Of a stretch of 64,000 nucleotides of DNA, positions 63,068-64,000 are shown piece by piece. A program made the position numbers and the translations under genes. The notes beneath the pieces were generated by a model. It ran no database searches. It had not been told where the DNA came from and saw only the letters and a program-made list of their open reading frames with translations. Numbering within the stretch: position 1 is the first letter of the stretch; the number at the start of each line of letters is the position of its first letter. Source of the DNA: Christiangramia echinicola DSM 19838 (GTDB lineage Bacteria > Bacteroidota > Bacteroidia > Flavobacteriales > Flavobacteriaceae); NCBI RefSeq assembly GCF_000423065.1, contig NZ_AUHG01000010.1:62001-126000 (forward strand). Direction: 5' to 3'.

Positions 63068-64000
63068 ATGCCGAACAGATTAAAACATGATTCCAAATTA
63101 CCTGGGAATAAGACCAGCATATTCTCTGTCATGAGTAAAATGGCCAATGATCATAATGCAATTAATCTATCCCAGGGTTTTCCGAATTTCGAAACTGACC
63201 AGAAGCTGAAAGATCTTGTTTCGAAGGCTATGAATGACGGATACAATCAATATCCACCCGACTCAGGTGTACAGGAACTTAGAGAGCAAATCTCCTTAAA
63301 GATCAAATCGCTTTATGGCAAACATTACGATGAAAATTCTGAAGTTACCGTAACATCTGGTGCAACCGAAGCACTTTATGCTGCTATAACTGCATTTGTA
63401 AAAAAAGATGATGAAGTTATAGTCCTGAAACCGGCCTACGACACTTATGAACCTACCATCATATTGAGTGGAGGTAAACCAATTCAGATCCAGTTAAAAG
63501 GTGAGAATTATAGAGTGGATTGGAATGAAGTAAAATCTGCGATCACCTCGCGAACAAAAATGATCATTATAAATACTCCCCACAATCCAAGCGGAACTAT
63601 TTTAACTGAAGAAGATATGCTTCAGCTTCAGGATATACTTTCAGATACAAACATCATTCTTCTGAGCGATGAAGTATATGAGCACCTGATTTTTGACAAG
63701 GAACAGCATCATAGTGCTTCAAAATTTCCTGAATTATCAGAAAGATCTATCGTATGTGCTTCATTTGGTAAAACATTTCATAACACAGGCTGGAAAACTG
63801 GTTATTGCGTAGCTCCTGAAAAATTAATGAAGGAAATCAGAAAAATTCATGAAGTCACAGTATTTTCTGTAAATCATCCCATGCAAAGAGCCTATGCAGA
63901 ATATTTAAAAAATCCCGATAATTATTTAGAACTCTCTAAGTTCTATCAAACTAAACGGGACCTTTTTCTCAATTTGATAAAAGATTCAAAATTTACGTAT
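63068..64000 (+). CDS. Methionine-type PLP aminotransferase (partial, cut by window end)
   Basis: The first 311 codons of a class I/II aminotransferase, open to the window edge. INLSQGFPNF, DGYNQYPPDSGVQELR, VTSGATEALYAAI, NTPHNPSGTIL, LLSDEVYEHL and the PLP-lysine segment SFGKTFHNTGWKTGY (Lys in SFGK) are all present. It resembles YbdL-type methionine aminotransferases, which take Met, His or Phe; kynurenine aminotransferase-like enzymes are alternatives. ATG 63068 lies 31 nt after the sdh terminator stem. Confidence 0.92.
   Translation, partial: MPNRLKHDSKLPGNKTSIFSVMSKMANDHNAINLSQGFPNFETDQKLKDLVSKAMNDGYNQYPPDSGVQELREQISLKIKSLYGKHYDENSEVTVTSGATEALYAAITAFVKKDDEVIVLKPAYDTYEPTIILSGGKPIQIQLKGENYRVDWNEVKSAITSRTKMIIINTPHNPSGTILTEEDMLQLQDILSDTNIILLSDEVYEHLIFDKEQHHSASKFPELSERSIVCASFGKTFHNTGWKTGYCVAPEKLMKEIRKIHEVTVFSVNHPMQRAYAEYLKNPDNYLELSKFYQTKRDLFLNLIKDSKFTY

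Noticed and set aside
1-64000. CRISPR array, tRNA, rRNA, prophage or integrative element
   Set aside because: No regular spaced repeats, cloverleaf-like structures, integrase, transposase or phage genes were recognised by reading.

Overview
The window looks like chromosomal DNA from a marine flavobacterium (Bacteroidota, Flavobacteriaceae; the gene content and low GC resemble Gramella/Christiangramia, but that genus is inference). Evidence: many genes are preceded by the Bacteroidota promoter (-33 TTTG or TTG, about 19-20 nt, -7 TAnnTTTG); Shine-Dalgarno sequences are rare; there is a b558-type succinate dehydrogenase, a short-chain-type threonine dehydrogenase, and DUF3078, DUF2480 and DUF4174 proteins. 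No rRNA, tRNA, CRISPR array, prophage, insertion sequence or replication origin was seen.

Layout. 0-7 kb: an NTF2-like lipoprotein, then a translesion pair, DinB (Pol IV) and a short DnaE-type polymerase, behind two tandem palindromes and flanked by copies of a dispersed repeat, then an FAD dehydrogenase. 7-13 kb: a retropepsin-like protease, a tiny transcription unit, sucB and sucA (2-oxoglutarate dehydrogenase), and a polyprenyl diphosphate synthase. 13-20 kb: a TetR regulator with a 12-bp inverted-repeat operator driving a TolC/adaptor/RND efflux operon. 20-31 kb: YwqK-like protein, aspS, a ClC channel, cold-shock protein, threonine dehydrogenase, envelope lipoproteins, an M13 peptidase and YraN. 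31-42 kb: metG, a deacetylase-like protein, ssb, PepSY protein, methyltransferase, an interrupted ORF, small Zn-ribbon and DUF4174 proteins, a CBS protein, a membrane M28 peptidase, an SDR protein and hflX.

43-53 kb is a large minus-strand iron-sulfur region read in the order sufA, broken four-helix-bundle gene, sufB, lipoprotein, sufC, sufD, sufS, M43 metalloprotease, small exported protein, sufE, sufT-like, DUF2480, DUF3078. It mixes Fe-S assembly with passenger genes and two tightly coupled proteins of unknown function. 53-59 kb holds thiL, a hydrolase, aminopeptidase P, a GNAT acetyltransferase, the CbpA/CbpM chaperone pair and a DinB-fold protein. 59-63 kb is sdhCAB behind a clear promoter, then the first 311 codons of a methionine-type aminotransferase cut by the window edge.

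The content is mostly housekeeping. No complete undescribed system is evident. The leads I would follow are the promoter-and-terminator-bounded micro-gene at 7.7 kb, the palindrome pair before dinB, the TetR operator, and the DUF2480/DUF3078 genes tied to sufE.
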